From Paucihalobacter sp036825875 (lineage in GTDB: Bacteria > Bacteroidota > Bacteroidia > Flavobacteriales > Flavobacteriaceae), in contig NZ_DAISXK010000001.1 of the NCBI RefSeq assembly GCF_036825875.1, positions 150,884 through 214,883 on the forward strand: 64,000 nucleotides of DNA, given 5' to 3'. Positions 24,776-33,129 of this stretch are shown piece after piece. A model generated the notes under the pieces. That model was not told the origin of the DNA. It saw nothing but the letters and a program-made list of their open reading frames with translations, and ran no database searches. The translations under genes and the position numbers were made by a program. The first letter of the stretch is position 1; each line of letters begins with the position of its first letter.

Positions 24776-25252
24776 ATGAAACAACTAATGATTGCTGCTG
24801 TTGCAGTGTTTGCATTTGCACAAGTAAATGCACAAGAATTTAAAGGAGGTATTAACCTCGGATTGCCAATTGGTGATGCGGGAGACGCTTACACATTTAA
24901 TATTTCTGCGGACTTAAGTTATTTATGGGATGTAGCTGAAAGCTTTAAAGCAGGTGCAGCCACAGGTTATTCACATTCTTTTTTAGATTCAGATTTTGAA
25001 GGTGATGCCTTTTCTTTTATTCCAATTGCTGCTGCTGCTCGTTATTCGTTTTCAGATGATTTTGCAGTGGGAGCAGATCTAGGTTATGGACTTGGAATCA
25101 GTCCAAGTGGTAACGATGGTGGATTTTATTATGCACCAAGGTTACAGTACAGTTTTACAGAGTCGCTAGCATTGGTCGCTGCTTACAGAGGTGTTAGCCT
25201 TGATGGGGGTTCTTTCGATTTAATTACCTTAGGTTTAGAGTTTGGTTTTTAA
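24776..25252 (+). CDS. Small outer-membrane beta-barrel protein
   Basis: A 158-residue exported protein: signal peptide ending at QVNAQ, then alternating strands with glycine and aromatic residues (DLSYLWDVAESFKAGAATGYSHS) and a final strand ending in LITLGLEFGF, with the C-terminal aromatic expected for barrel assembly. It is the first of five related small barrel genes. The family is an OmpW/PorT-like porin superfamily and no substrate can be named. It has its own terminator. Confidence 0.82.
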   Translation: MKQLMIAAVAVFAFAQVNAQEFKGGINLGLPIGDAGDAYTFNISADLSYLWDVAESFKAGAATGYSHSFLDSDFEGDAFSFIPIAAAARYSFSDDFAVGADLGYGLGISPSGNDGGFYYAPRLQYSFTESLALVAAYRGVSLDGGSFDLITLGLEFGF

Positions 25253-25281
25253 CCACAATCAATTAAATAATAATTTAAAAG

Positions 25282-25306
25282 GAAGCCAATCGGCTTCTTT
25301 TTTTTT
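25282..25306 (+). terminator. Terminator after the first barrel gene
   Basis: GAAGCC/GGCTTC stem (25282-25287, 25292-25297), 4-base loop and a run of nine T. Confidence 0.85.
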
Positions 25307-25446
25307 ACTGAACATTCAACTTCTCATTTAATTTTTTTGAAGTTCAAAAACATTAAAAATCACAAACTATGTTAAAGACTGTTAATGCTTGGTCGATATA
25401 TTGTTTCTGAACGTATATCTATCATATTAACCTTAAACTTATGATT

Positions 25447-26085
25447 ATGAGAAAATTAATTTTTGCAGTATCAGTATCTATATTATGTATTATTCAAGTC
25501 AACGCACAAGCGGATAGCACTAGTCCCGCATTGGGAATTAAAGGCGGTTTAAACCTTGCAACCATTGCTGGCGATGATGTTGATGATTTAGATTCCAGAA
25601 CAAGCTTTAATGCTGGTATTTTTATGGAATTTACAATTAGTGAACGCTTTTCATTTCAACCTGAATTATTGTATTCTGGTCAAGGATTTACAATTCTAAC
25701 CAGAAATCAGGACAATATTTTTGATACAGATGAAAATGTTGAATTTCAGTTAGCCTACATCAATTTACCTTTGATGGCTAAGTTTTATTTAATTGAGGGC
25801 TTATTTATTGAAGCCGGTCCGCAATTTGGATATAAATTGAGTGAAAAAATTGACTCACAACCACAAGATGGTGGTGGTGATACTGAAGTTGACCGTGACG
25901 ATTCTTATATTAAAGATTTTGATACCAGTTTGGCATTAGGCGCTGGTTACAAATTCAATAGTGGCTTCTTCGTTTCTGGGAGATATACTTACGGATTAAC
26001 CAACATTTATAAGGATAATACTATTTTTGAAAATGTTGATGCTAATAACGCCGTTTGGCAATTTGGTTTAGGATTTTCTTTCTAA
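25447..26085 (+). CDS. PorT-like porin family protein
   Basis: A 212-residue outer-membrane protein. The signal peptide ends at QVNAQ, the mature start carries the family hallmark LGIKGGLNLATI, followed by FMEFTISERFSFQPELLYSGQGF and LPLMAKFYL, and it ends QFGLGFSF. The ATG at 25447 gives the cleaner signal peptide; another in-frame ATG lies at 25441. It is a paralogue of the genes at 26230 and 28468. Members are eight-stranded barrels of the outer membrane with unknown roles. Confidence 0.85.
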   Translation: MRKLIFAVSVSILCIIQVNAQADSTSPALGIKGGLNLATIAGDDVDDLDSRTSFNAGIFMEFTISERFSFQPELLYSGQGFTILTRNQDNIFDTDENVEFQLAYINLPLMAKFYLIEGLFIEAGPQFGYKLSEKIDSQPQDGGGDTEVDRDDSYIKDFDTSLALGAGYKFNSGFFVSGRYTYGLTNIYKDNTIFENVDANNAVWQFGLGFSF

Positions 26086-26106
26086 ATTTTTTATAAATAC
26101 AATTAT

Positions 26107-26136
26107 AAAACCGAAGTTGATGCTTCGGTTTTTTTA
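26107..26136 (+). terminator. Terminator after the second barrel gene
   Basis: AAAACCGAAG/CTTCGGTTTT stem, 6-base loop TTGATG and T-run. Nearly identical to the terminator at 26851. Confidence 0.88.
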
Positions 26137-26229
26137 TGCCTAATATTTATGTAAGTTTTTTCTTGCGTAAAAGCTTGTATAATTCTACATTCGCCTCAAA
26201 TTTATAACCATTAACAACTCAACTCTATT

Positions 26230-26829
26230 ATGAAAAACTTATTTATTTTCCCATTTTTTACGTTTTTAGTATTTTTTAATTTAAATGCCCAATCTACTAA
26301 AGGTGATATTACCTTAGCGCCGCAGATTGGATTAAATCTTTCTACTTACACATCCGATGCTTCCTATGGCATAAGAACCAGTTTTGCTGGCGGTGTTATT
26401 GGTGAGTATTATTTTAGCGATCGTTGGAGTTTGCGTTCTGGATTGCTATTCGATCCAATGGGAGCAGAAGATGATTTTAATAATACCGATAAGCTTAATT
26501 ATTTAAGTATCCCATTACAAGCAAATTGGCATTTTGGCAAAAACAGAAATTGGTTTCTAAATTTTGGACCATATGCTGCTTTTTTACTTAGTGCTAATTC
26601 AGAATTAAGTGATGGTCAAGAAATTGATGTCAAAGATTTTGTTTCTAAAATGGATATCGGTTTTGGCGTTGGTATAGGCTACAAGTTTGATGTGAGTGAA
26701 AATCTTCAATTAAGCATCGATTATCAAGGATACGGTGGATTTATTAATGTTGATGATTCTAATTCTGTTCCATTCGATATTACAAATGCAAGAAGCTCAT
26801 TTAACGTTGGTGCCATTTTTAAAATTTAA
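26230..26829 (+). CDS. Porin family outer-membrane protein
   Basis: A 199-residue exported barrel. The signal peptide ends at FNLNAQ; the mature part has PQIGLNLSTYTSDA, WSLRSGLLFDPMGAED, YLSIPLQANWHFG, and a final strand ending SFNVGAIFKI. It is paralogous to its neighbours on both sides. A near-consensus promoter (TTG at 26163-26165, 20-base spacer, TACATTCG at 26186-26193) lies upstream and a terminator downstream, so it is a self-contained unit. Confidence 0.83.
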   Translation: MKNLFIFPFFTFLVFFNLNAQSTKGDITLAPQIGLNLSTYTSDASYGIRTSFAGGVIGEYYFSDRWSLRSGLLFDPMGAEDDFNNTDKLNYLSIPLQANWHFGKNRNWFLNFGPYAAFLLSANSELSDGQEIDVKDFVSKMDIGFGVGIGYKFDVSENLQLSIDYQGYGGFINVDDSNSVPFDITNARSSFNVGAIFKI

Positions 26830-26850
26830 TAATAGTATTTTGAATATTTT

Positions 26851-26879
26851 AAAACCGAAGTTGACGCTTCGGTTTTTTT
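26851..26879 (+). terminator. Terminator after the third barrel gene
   Basis: AAAACCGAAG/CTTCGGTTTT stem with loop TTGACG and T-run; differs from the copy at 26107 by one loop base. Confidence 0.88.
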
Positions 26880-27104
26880 ATTTCCATTTCTCATATCTTT
26901 TATAGGTTGCTAGGGATTTGTTTAAATCATATAATATTCCAATAATTTATTGATAACAATTGGTTAACCTTAAGATAATACTTACAGCCTTTGATGGCAT
27001 AATGATTGGTATTTGGTTCACTTTAAAATTCCATATTAATTAGTTAAAACAAGTCTTTTCAATATCGGGATACTAATTTTAATTTAACATTAATACTTAA
27101 TTTT

Positions 27105-27686
27105 ATGAAAAAATTTTTTGTTTTAGGATTCATTTGCATCACTTTTCAATTCAATGCTCAAGAAAATAATACTGCTAATGATTTTGGTTTTAATCAAAAA
27201 GACGTTTTTGTAACAGGTACTATTTCTTTCTTCTCAACGGACAGCAATACTGATGGCTTTTCGATTAATGAAAGATTTGGTGTTGACGCAAGTGTAGGTC
27301 GCTTCTTTACTGACCATATAGCCGCTGGAATATCCGCTGGATTTTCTGTGCAAAATAATGGAGAAAGAACTAATAATAGCTATAATATAGGTGTTTTTGG
27401 TCGCTATTATGCAACTCCCGAAAACCGATTTTCCTTATTTGGTGAATTGAACGCTATTTATGCAAATAGTGAAGGAATTACACCATCGTTGGCGTCATAT
27501 GGTTATTCACTCACTATCGCACCTGGTATAAATTATTTCTTATCCAATGCCTTCGCACTTCAAGCTAGATTTGGTCAATTAGGCTACAACTATAACACAT
27601 TTAAGGATTCTGATGCAGAGGTAAGTACGTTTGATTTTCGTCTCAATCTTAGCAACATCAATTTTGGGTTACTTTATAAGTTTTAG
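27105..27686 (+). CDS. Outer-membrane beta-barrel protein
   Basis: A 193-residue exported barrel with a signal peptide ending at FNAQ, central strands such as RYYATPENRFSLFGELNAIY and APGINYFLSNAFALQARFG, and a final strand ending INFGLLYKF. It lacks the KGGLNL start of the PorT-like members and is more distant from them. It is separated from the previous gene by 275 bases and has its own terminator of the same CCGAAG type. Function unknown. Confidence 0.82.
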   Translation: MKKFFVLGFICITFQFNAQENNTANDFGFNQKDVFVTGTISFFSTDSNTDGFSINERFGVDASVGRFFTDHIAAGISAGFSVQNNGERTNNSYNIGVFGRYYATPENRFSLFGELNAIYANSEGITPSLASYGYSLTIAPGINYFLSNAFALQARFGQLGYNYNTFKDSDAEVSTFDFRLNLSNINFGLLYKF

Positions 27687-27707
27687 ATAAAATTTATATC
27701 AATAGAG

Positions 27708-27733
27708 CCGAAGTACTTGTCTTCGGTTTTTTA
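27708..27733 (+). terminator. Terminator after the fourth barrel gene
   Basis: CCGAAG/CTTCGG stem (27708-27713, 27721-27726), 7-base loop and T-run; same core as the two preceding terminators. Confidence 0.82.
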
Positions 27734-27759
27734 TTGTCCAATTTTTATATCTTTACCTA

Positions 27760-28179
27760 ATGAAGAAACTCATGATCATTAATGGTCCCAATCTCAATCT
27801 TTTGGGCGTAAGAGAACCAGAAGTTTACGGTAGTTTGTCGTTTACTAATTTTTTAGAATTGCTTCAAAAGAAGCATAGTAATCTTCAAATTGATTATTTT
27901 CAATCTAATATAGAAGGTGAAATTATCGACAAGCTTCACGAAGTTGGGTTTTCTTTTGATGGTATTATTTTAAACGCAGCCGCTTATACACATACCTCAG
28001 TAGGCATTGGTGATGCTGTAAAAGCTATTAAAACGCCGGTGGTTGAAGTTCATATTTCTAACACCTTTTCGCGCGAAAGTTTTAGACATCAATCTTATAT
28101 TTCACCTCATGCCAAAGGCGTGATTATTGGCTTTGGTTTACAAAGTTATGAATTGGCTATTGAGAGTTTATTGAAATAA
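27760..28179 (+). CDS. aroQ: Type II 3-dehydroquinate dehydratase
   Basis: A 139-residue enzyme of the shikimate pathway that dehydrates 3-dehydroquinate. Conserved family segments are IINGPNLNLLGVREPEVYG with the catalytic tyrosine, FQSNIEGEIIDKLHE, ILNAAAYTHTSVGIGDA and VEVHISNTFSRESFRH with the catalytic histidine. Full length for the family. In related genomes aroQ lies close to xerD; here four barrel genes separate them. Confidence 0.95.
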   Translation: MKKLMIINGPNLNLLGVREPEVYGSLSFTNFLELLQKKHSNLQIDYFQSNIEGEIIDKLHEVGFSFDGIILNAAAYTHTSVGIGDAVKAIKTPVVEVHISNTFSRESFRHQSYISPHAKGVIIGFGLQSYELAIESLLK

Positions 28180-28230
28180 TATTTTTTAGCTAATTGTTAA
28201 TTCAACATTTATTATCAGTCTTAAAAGGTG

Positions 28231-28331
28231 TTCCACCGATCTCGCTGATTGGCGTAGAAAAAATGATTCATCACTTAAGGTATAATGTTCTAGAACAAAT
28301 ATCTGCGATAATTTGCGCCATCAGCGGGAAA
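28231..28331. repeat. Imperfect inverted repeat, candidate dispersed element (copy 1)
   Basis: In the 288-base gap between aroQ and a barrel gene, TCTCGCTGATTGGCG (28240-28254) faces CGCCATCAGCGGGA (28316-28329), with an inner ATCTGCG piece. A shorter element with the same arms lies at 59861-59904. No ORF is present. Confidence 0.5.
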
Positions 28332-28467
28332 TAAAATCAATCACATTTTTTAGCGCAATCTATCCCATATTCTTAAAATTTATCAAAAACCCAAGCCTAT
28401 AAGATTTTTTCTTAGTATTTTGTAGCTTAATGTTTTACAATGAATAATTGATTTCTAAAAATTTGAT

Positions 28468-28950
28468 ATGAAATACTTCTATAGCCTTTTATTCGGTTTT
28501 ACCTTTTTGTTACATTCGGCTGTTGCTCAAACCGACGCTGAGTTTGGTGTGAAAGGCGGTTTAAACCTCACCTTTTTTAAAGTAACCGAAGCCAGTTTTG
28601 GCGATAACATTGAAACTGATACAGGTTTTTACATCGGTACTTTTATGGAATTTCCTATTGATGCATTCTTCTCCATTCAACCAGAAGCTTTATACGTAGG
28701 TATTGGCGATTTTAATTTTATTAATGTCCCAATTTATGCCAAATACGAGGTGGGCAGAAATTTCCACTTAATGGCAGGCCCAAGTATCAATTACTTTTTC
28801 GATTTATTTAATGCGAAGCTTAAAATCGGCGCCGATATTAGTACAAGTTACGATCTAACACCCAAACTAGACGCGCACATTAAATTTGCTTTAGGGTTTG
28901 AAGAAATTTCACCCAATGGTTTGTTTTTTGGTTTGGGTTATAAATTATAG
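28468..28950 (+). CDS. PorT-like porin family protein, short
   Basis: A 160-residue outer-membrane protein with a signal peptide ending at SAVAQ, the hallmark FGVKGGLNLTFF, FMEFPIDAFFSIQPEALYVG and VPIYAKYEVG, ending LFFGLGYKL. It is a clear paralogue of the protein at 25447 but about 50 residues shorter, with shortened loops rather than lost strands. It is separated from the other barrel genes by aroQ. A bidirectional terminator follows. Confidence 0.84.
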   Translation: MKYFYSLLFGFTFLLHSAVAQTDAEFGVKGGLNLTFFKVTEASFGDNIETDTGFYIGTFMEFPIDAFFSIQPEALYVGIGDFNFINVPIYAKYEVGRNFHLMAGPSINYFFDLFNAKLKIGADISTSYDLTPKLDAHIKFALGFEEISPNGLFFGLGYKL

Positions 28951-28969
28951 CACCAAAGGCATCACAAAA

Positions 28970-28999
28970 AAAAAGGCTGTTCGAACGAACAGCCTTTTT
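28970..28999. terminator. Bidirectional terminator between barrel gene and lpdA
   Basis: GGCTGTTCG/CGAACAGCC stem with a 2-base centre, flanked by A-run and T-run so that it works in both directions for two convergent genes. Confidence 0.88.
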
Positions 29000-29048
29000 G
29001 CATTAACAAGGACGTTACAAGGCACTTGTTTGTTATGTATTTATTATA

Positions 29049-30425
29049 TTATAAGTGAATCACTTCGCCATAAGCATCTGCTACGGCTTCCATTACTGCT
29101 TCACTCATGGTTGGATGTGGATGAATGGCTTTTAAAACTTCGTGACCTGTGGTTTCAAGTTTTCTACCTAAAACAGCTTCTGCAATCATATCAGTAACAC
29201 CAGCTCCAATCATATGGCAACCCAACCATTCGCCATACTTGGCATCAAAAATCACTTTTACAAAACCATCTTTGGCACCAGAAGCACTTGCTTTTCCAGA
29301 GGCTGAAAACGGGAACTTACCAACTTTTATGTCGTATCCTTGTTCTTTAGCTTGCTTTTCGGTTAAACCAACGCTTGCAATTTCTGGTGAACAATAGGTG
29401 CAACCTGGAACATTACCGTAATCAATAGGCTCAACGTGATGGCCAGCTATTTTTTCAACGCATAAAATTCCTTCAGCCGAAGCTACATGCGCCAAAGCTT
29501 GTCCGGCAGTAATATCGCCAATAGCGTAATAACCTGGAATGTTAGTTTGGTAGTAATCATTCACTAAAACTTTATCGCGATCAACAGCAATCCCAACATC
29601 CTCTAATCCTATGTTTTCTATATTTGATTTGATACCAACAGCCGATAAAACAATATCAGCTTCCAGTACTTCTTCACCTTTGGTAGTTTTTACTGTGGCT
29701 TTTACACCTTTGCCCGAAGTATCCACTTTAGTAACTTCAGCTGATGTCATGATTTTAATACCACTTTTTTTGAAAGAACGTTCTAGTTGTTTAGAAACGT
29801 CTTCATCTTCAACGGGCACAATATTTGGTAAATATTCTACGATGGTAACTTCTGTTCCCATAGCATTGTAGAAGTAGGCAAATTCAACACCAATCGCACC
29901 AGAACCAACAATAATCATTTTTTTAGGTTGACTTTCTAAAGTCATGGCTTTTCTGTATCCAATTACTTTTTCACCATCTTGAGGCAAACTAGGCAACTCT
30001 CTAGAACGGGCGCCAGTTGCTATAATGATATGGTCGGCACTGTAATCTTTTCCATCTACTTCAACTTTTTTACCAGGCTTAAGTTTTCCAAGACCTTCAA
30101 TAACGTCTATTTTGTTTTTTTTCATCAAAAACTGTACGCCTTTGCTCATCCCATCAGCTACGTTTCTGCTGCGTTTAACTACTGCATTAAAATCTTTATC
30201 AGCTCCTTTCACGGTTAAACCATAATCTTCGGCGTGGTTTAGGTATTCAAATACTTGCGCCGATTTAAGTAATGCCTTGGTTGGAATACAACCCCAATTC
30301 AAACAAACACCACCTAAACTTTCTTTTTCAACAATCGCAACTTTAAAGCCCAATTGAGATCCTCTAATAGCTGTAACATAACCTCCAGGTCCACTTCCTA
30401 TAACAATAATATCGTATTTACTCAT
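29049..30425 (-). CDS. lpdA: Dihydrolipoyl dehydrogenase
   Basis: A 458-residue flavoenzyme (E3) that reoxidises dihydrolipoamide in the 2-oxoacid dehydrogenase or glycine-cleavage complexes. The FAD motif is VIGSGPGGY, the redox disulfide is C41/C46 in GGVCLNWGCIPTK, the NAD motif is IVGSGAIGVEFA, and the C-terminal HPHPTMSE carries the catalytic base. Full length. No E1 or E2 gene is adjacent. A -7 box lies upstream at 30454. Confidence 0.96.
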   Translation of the reverse strand: MSKYDIIVIGSGPGGYVTAIRGSQLGFKVAIVEKESLGGVCLNWGCIPTKALLKSAQVFEYLNHAEDYGLTVKGADKDFNAVVKRSRNVADGMSKGVQFLMKKNKIDVIEGLGKLKPGKKVEVDGKDYSADHIIIATGARSRELPSLPQDGEKVIGYRKAMTLESQPKKMIIVGSGAIGVEFAYFYNAMGTEVTIVEYLPNIVPVEDEDVSKQLERSFKKSGIKIMTSAEVTKVDTSGKGVKATVKTTKGEEVLEADIVLSAVGIKSNIENIGLEDVGIAVDRDKVLVNDYYQTNIPGYYAIGDITAGQALAHVASAEGILCVEKIAGHHVEPIDYGNVPGCTYCSPEIASVGLTEKQAKEQGYDIKVGKFPFSASGKASASGAKDGFVKVIFDAKYGEWLGCHMIGAGVTDMIAEAVLGRKLETTGHEVLKAIHPHPTMSEAVMEAVADAYGEVIHL

Positions 30426-30453
30426 TTGATTTTTCTTTGAAAATTTTAAAGCA

Positions 30454-30461
30454 CAAATTTA
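30454..30461 (-). promoter_or_regulatory. -7 box of lpdA
   Basis: TAAATTTG on the minus strand, an exact TAnnTTTG match, 28 bases upstream of the ATG at 30425. The -33 element is not clear. Confidence 0.45.
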
Positions 30462-30654
30462 TAAAATTCAAAACTGAATTTACTATAAAGCATGCGCAAA
30501 TTAGCGTTGTTTAAGTTCAAGGTAATAAAAAGGAAGGCTTATATTTTAATTGAATTTTTTTTTAAGAAGTAATTCTCTTATAATAAGTGTAGATAAAATT
30601 ACACAGCGTATAGTTTATGACGATTTAAAATAGTGCCTTCTATTTGTCTAAAGT

Positions 30655-31185
30655 CTATGATTTTGCATCTTTAAATTTAGCCTCATTAAAGCTATCCGAT
30701 GCACCTTTTGGAATTGACAATGACTGCCAATCTGCACCTTTTATTTGTATTCCAATTAACACAATTTGCCCAATGTGATAAGGATAATGCGCCATTTGTC
30801 GATTGATGGCATCTACAACCCTGTGTGGCTCATTTCTAATATGAATAATGCGTTCCAAATCTTCATCGGTTAAAGCATTTATCGCTTCAAAAAAGCAATC
30901 CCAGCCTTTCTTCCAAATGCTTTTGAGATTGTCTTTAGAAAGAAATTCATGTTCAAACTCAGTGTCTCTCTCGCGCCAAATTTTTTCACCATCTTCGGTA
31001 AACATGTTCGTCCAACGACTTAACATATTGCCAGAAATGTGCTTTGCAATGGTAGCTATACTATTGGTTTCTTTTGAAAACTGCCAGTTTAGCTCTTCAT
31101 CCGTGAGTCTTTCAAAAGTTTGGTCTGCCAAACTTTTAAAGTAGTTTAACTGTTTAATGACGCTTAGGAGATATGTGTTTTCCAT
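30655..31185 (-). CDS. DinB superfamily (DUF1572) protein
   Basis: A 176-residue four-helix protein: SVIKQLNYFKSLADQTFERL, SIATIAKHISGNMLSRW with the first metal-ligand histidine, and AHYPYHIGQIVLIG with the other two. These are the DUF1572/DinB metal positions. No catalytic role is known. It starts 18 bases after the msrB stop (minus strand order msrB then this gene), so the two are probably one transcript. Confidence 0.85.
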   Translation of the reverse strand: MENTYLLSVIKQLNYFKSLADQTFERLTDEELNWQFSKETNSIATIAKHISGNMLSRWTNMFTEDGEKIWRERDTEFEHEFLSKDNLKSIWKKGWDCFFEAINALTDEDLERIIHIRNEPHRVVDAINRQMAHYPYHIGQIVLIGIQIKGADWQSLSIPKGASDSFNEAKFKDAKS

Positions 31186-31202
31186 TATTCTTTAGGAGTT
31201 GA

Positions 31203-31682
31203 TTATTCGCTTTTAACAAATTCTAAAGCAGCCCCATTAATGCAATGTCTTTTGCCAGTGGTATTTTTTGGGCCATCGTTAAATACATGTCCTAAATGTC
31301 CGCCACATGTCGCGCAATGCTCTTCGGTGCGGGCATAACCTAAGTCGTAATCGGTTGAAAAAGCCACATTACCTTTTATTTCTCTATCAAAGCTTGGCCA
31401 ACCAGTTCCTGAATCAAATTTATGTTCGCTTTTAAATAAAGGTGTTTCGCAAGCCGCACAAACATAAATACCAGATTCTTCGTTCTTGTTTAACGGACTT
31501 GTAAAAGGTCTTTCGGTCCCTGCTTCTCTTAAAACATAGTATTGTAAATCAGACAGCTGAGCTTTCCATTCGGCTTCGGTTTTGGTGATTTTGTACGTAG
31601 TTTCAGCATCATTTTTTTGTTGAGCGTTTCCGTTACAATTCAACAAAATACTAGTAAACAGTAATAAGGATAATTTCTTCAT
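31203..31682 (-). CDS. msrB: Peptide-methionine (R)-S-oxide reductase, lipoprotein form
   Basis: A 159-residue enzyme that reduces methionine-R-sulfoxide in proteins. An N-terminal leader with a lipobox-like ILLNC suggests membrane anchoring in the periplasm. The MsrB domain has zinc cysteines in CAACE and CATCGGH, GTGWPSFD, and the catalytic cysteine in RHCINGAAL. It heads a two-gene unit with the DinB-like gene. Lipidation versus a cleaved signal peptide is uncertain. Confidence 0.93.
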   Translation of the reverse strand: MKKLSLLLFTSILLNCNGNAQQKNDAETTYKITKTEAEWKAQLSDLQYYVLREAGTERPFTSPLNKNEESGIYVCAACETPLFKSEHKFDSGTGWPSFDREIKGNVAFSTDYDLGYARTEEHCATCGGHLGHVFNDGPKNTTGKRHCINGAALEFVKSE

Positions 31683-31921
31683 AGTTATTTTTTGTGTAAA
31701 TATAAGTTGGATAGAATTAATAAATTCAGCATTTAACCAAATATTTATATTGATTTTAGTCGCTATACAATCGATAATTTCCTATTTTTATAAACTTATT
31801 GTTAAACTATCTCTTTTCTAAATATAAGTCATTAAATTTTCTGTAGAAACATAAAAATTTACAGTTAAAAAGCTGATTGATGTTTTAAAATGGGATTTAA
31901 AATAAACCACAAACCAACCTA

Positions 31922-33127
31922 ATGAAAGTACTTTTATATACCAAAGAATTTCCACCAAATGTTTATGGTGGCGCAGGTGTTCATATAGAATATTTATCAA
32001 GAGAATTGGCCAAATTAATGCAAGTTGAAGTGCGTTGTTTTGGTGAACAAGATGTGCAAGATGGAACTTTATCTGTTAAGGGTATTTCGTTAAACGGCGA
32101 TGACTTTAAATCGTCTGAGACTCAATTGCAAGCAATATTTAAAACCTTGCAAACTAATATTTTAATGAATGCAGAGACCACCGATGCGCAGTTGGTACAT
32201 TGCCACACGTGGTATGCGCAATTTTCGGGTATTATTGCTAAGTTGTGTTATGGTATTCCGTTGGTAATAACTACGCATTCTTTGGAACCGTTACGCCCTT
32301 GGAAGCGTGAACAGCTAGGTAGAGGTTATGACATGTCGTCATGGATTGAAAAAACCGCCATTGAAATGGCCGATGCGGTAATTGCCGTTTCCAAGGAAAC
32401 TAAGCAGGAAGTGCTTCAATATTTTAATGTGGACGAAAAAAAAGTAAAGGTTATTTACAATGGTATCGATTTAAAACAATATGTTGCCACATCTGAGACC
32501 TCTGTTTTGGATAAATATGGAATTGATAAAATAAAACCCTACGTTTTATTTGTTGGCCGAATCACACGCCAAAAAGGTATCATTCACTTGGTAAATGCCA
32601 TAAAGTATTTAGACAAAAACATTCAAATAGTATTATGCGCTGGCGCACCCGACACGCCTGAGATCGCCAAAGAAATGGAAATTAGCGTTAATGCTGCAAG
32701 AAAGGAAAGAAGCAATATTTTTTGGATTGATGAAATGTTGGATAAGCCAAGTGTTATTCAATTGTATTCGCACGCCGATGTATTTTGTTGTCCATCTATT
32801 TACGAACCTTTTGGTATTATAAATATTGAAGCCATGGCTTGCAATACTGCTGTAGTTGCAAGTGCTGTTGGTGGTATAAAAGAGGTTGTGGTTAACGGCG
32901 AAACAGGAATATTAGTACCGTTAGAACAACAGAAAGAAGCACCTTTTGAGCCAGTAAATCCGGATAAATTTTCTAGGGATTTGGCAAAAGCTGTAAACTC
33001 AATAGTGCAGAATAAACCGCTTAGAGAAACCATGGCAAAAAATGGCAGAAAACGTGTTGAAGAAACCTTTGACTGGGTTGCTATTGCAGAAGAAACGAAA
33101 TCACTATACAATCAATTAATCAACTAG
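31922..33127 (+). CDS. glgM: GT4-family glycogen synthase-like glucosyltransferase (GlgM / actinobacterial GlgA type)
   Basis: A 401-residue GT-B glycosyltransferase of family GT4, not the GT5 GlgA of E. coli. It starts KEFPPNVYGGAGVHIEYL and has THSLEPLRPWKREQLG, FVGRITRQKGIIHL, LCAGAPDTPEIA and CPSIYEPFGIINIEAMAC with the catalytic Glu pair. These blocks closely resemble mycobacterial Rv1212c (GlgM) as I recall it, which makes maltose-1-phosphate from ADP-glucose and glucose-1-phosphate. The GlgE gene in the same operon supports that activity. It starts the glycogen operon, with glgC two bases downstream. Confidence 0.85.
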   Translation: MKVLLYTKEFPPNVYGGAGVHIEYLSRELAKLMQVEVRCFGEQDVQDGTLSVKGISLNGDDFKSSETQLQAIFKTLQTNILMNAETTDAQLVHCHTWYAQFSGIIAKLCYGIPLVITTHSLEPLRPWKREQLGRGYDMSSWIEKTAIEMADAVIAVSKETKQEVLQYFNVDEKKVKVIYNGIDLKQYVATSETSVLDKYGIDKIKPYVLFVGRITRQKGIIHLVNAIKYLDKNIQIVLCAGAPDTPEIAKEMEISVNAARKERSNIFWIDEMLDKPSVIQLYSHADVFCCPSIYEPFGIINIEAMACNTAVVASAVGGIKEVVVNGETGILVPLEQQKEAPFEPVNPDKFSRDLAKAVNSIVQNKPLRETMAKNGRKRVEETFDWVAIAEETKSLYNQLIN

Positions 33128-33129
33128 AT

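Noticed and set aside
31922..33127. Classical GT5 glycogen synthase GlgA
   Set aside because: It lacks the KTGGL start region of GT5 and is about 80 residues too short; the GT4 blocks match the GlgM/actinobacterial type.
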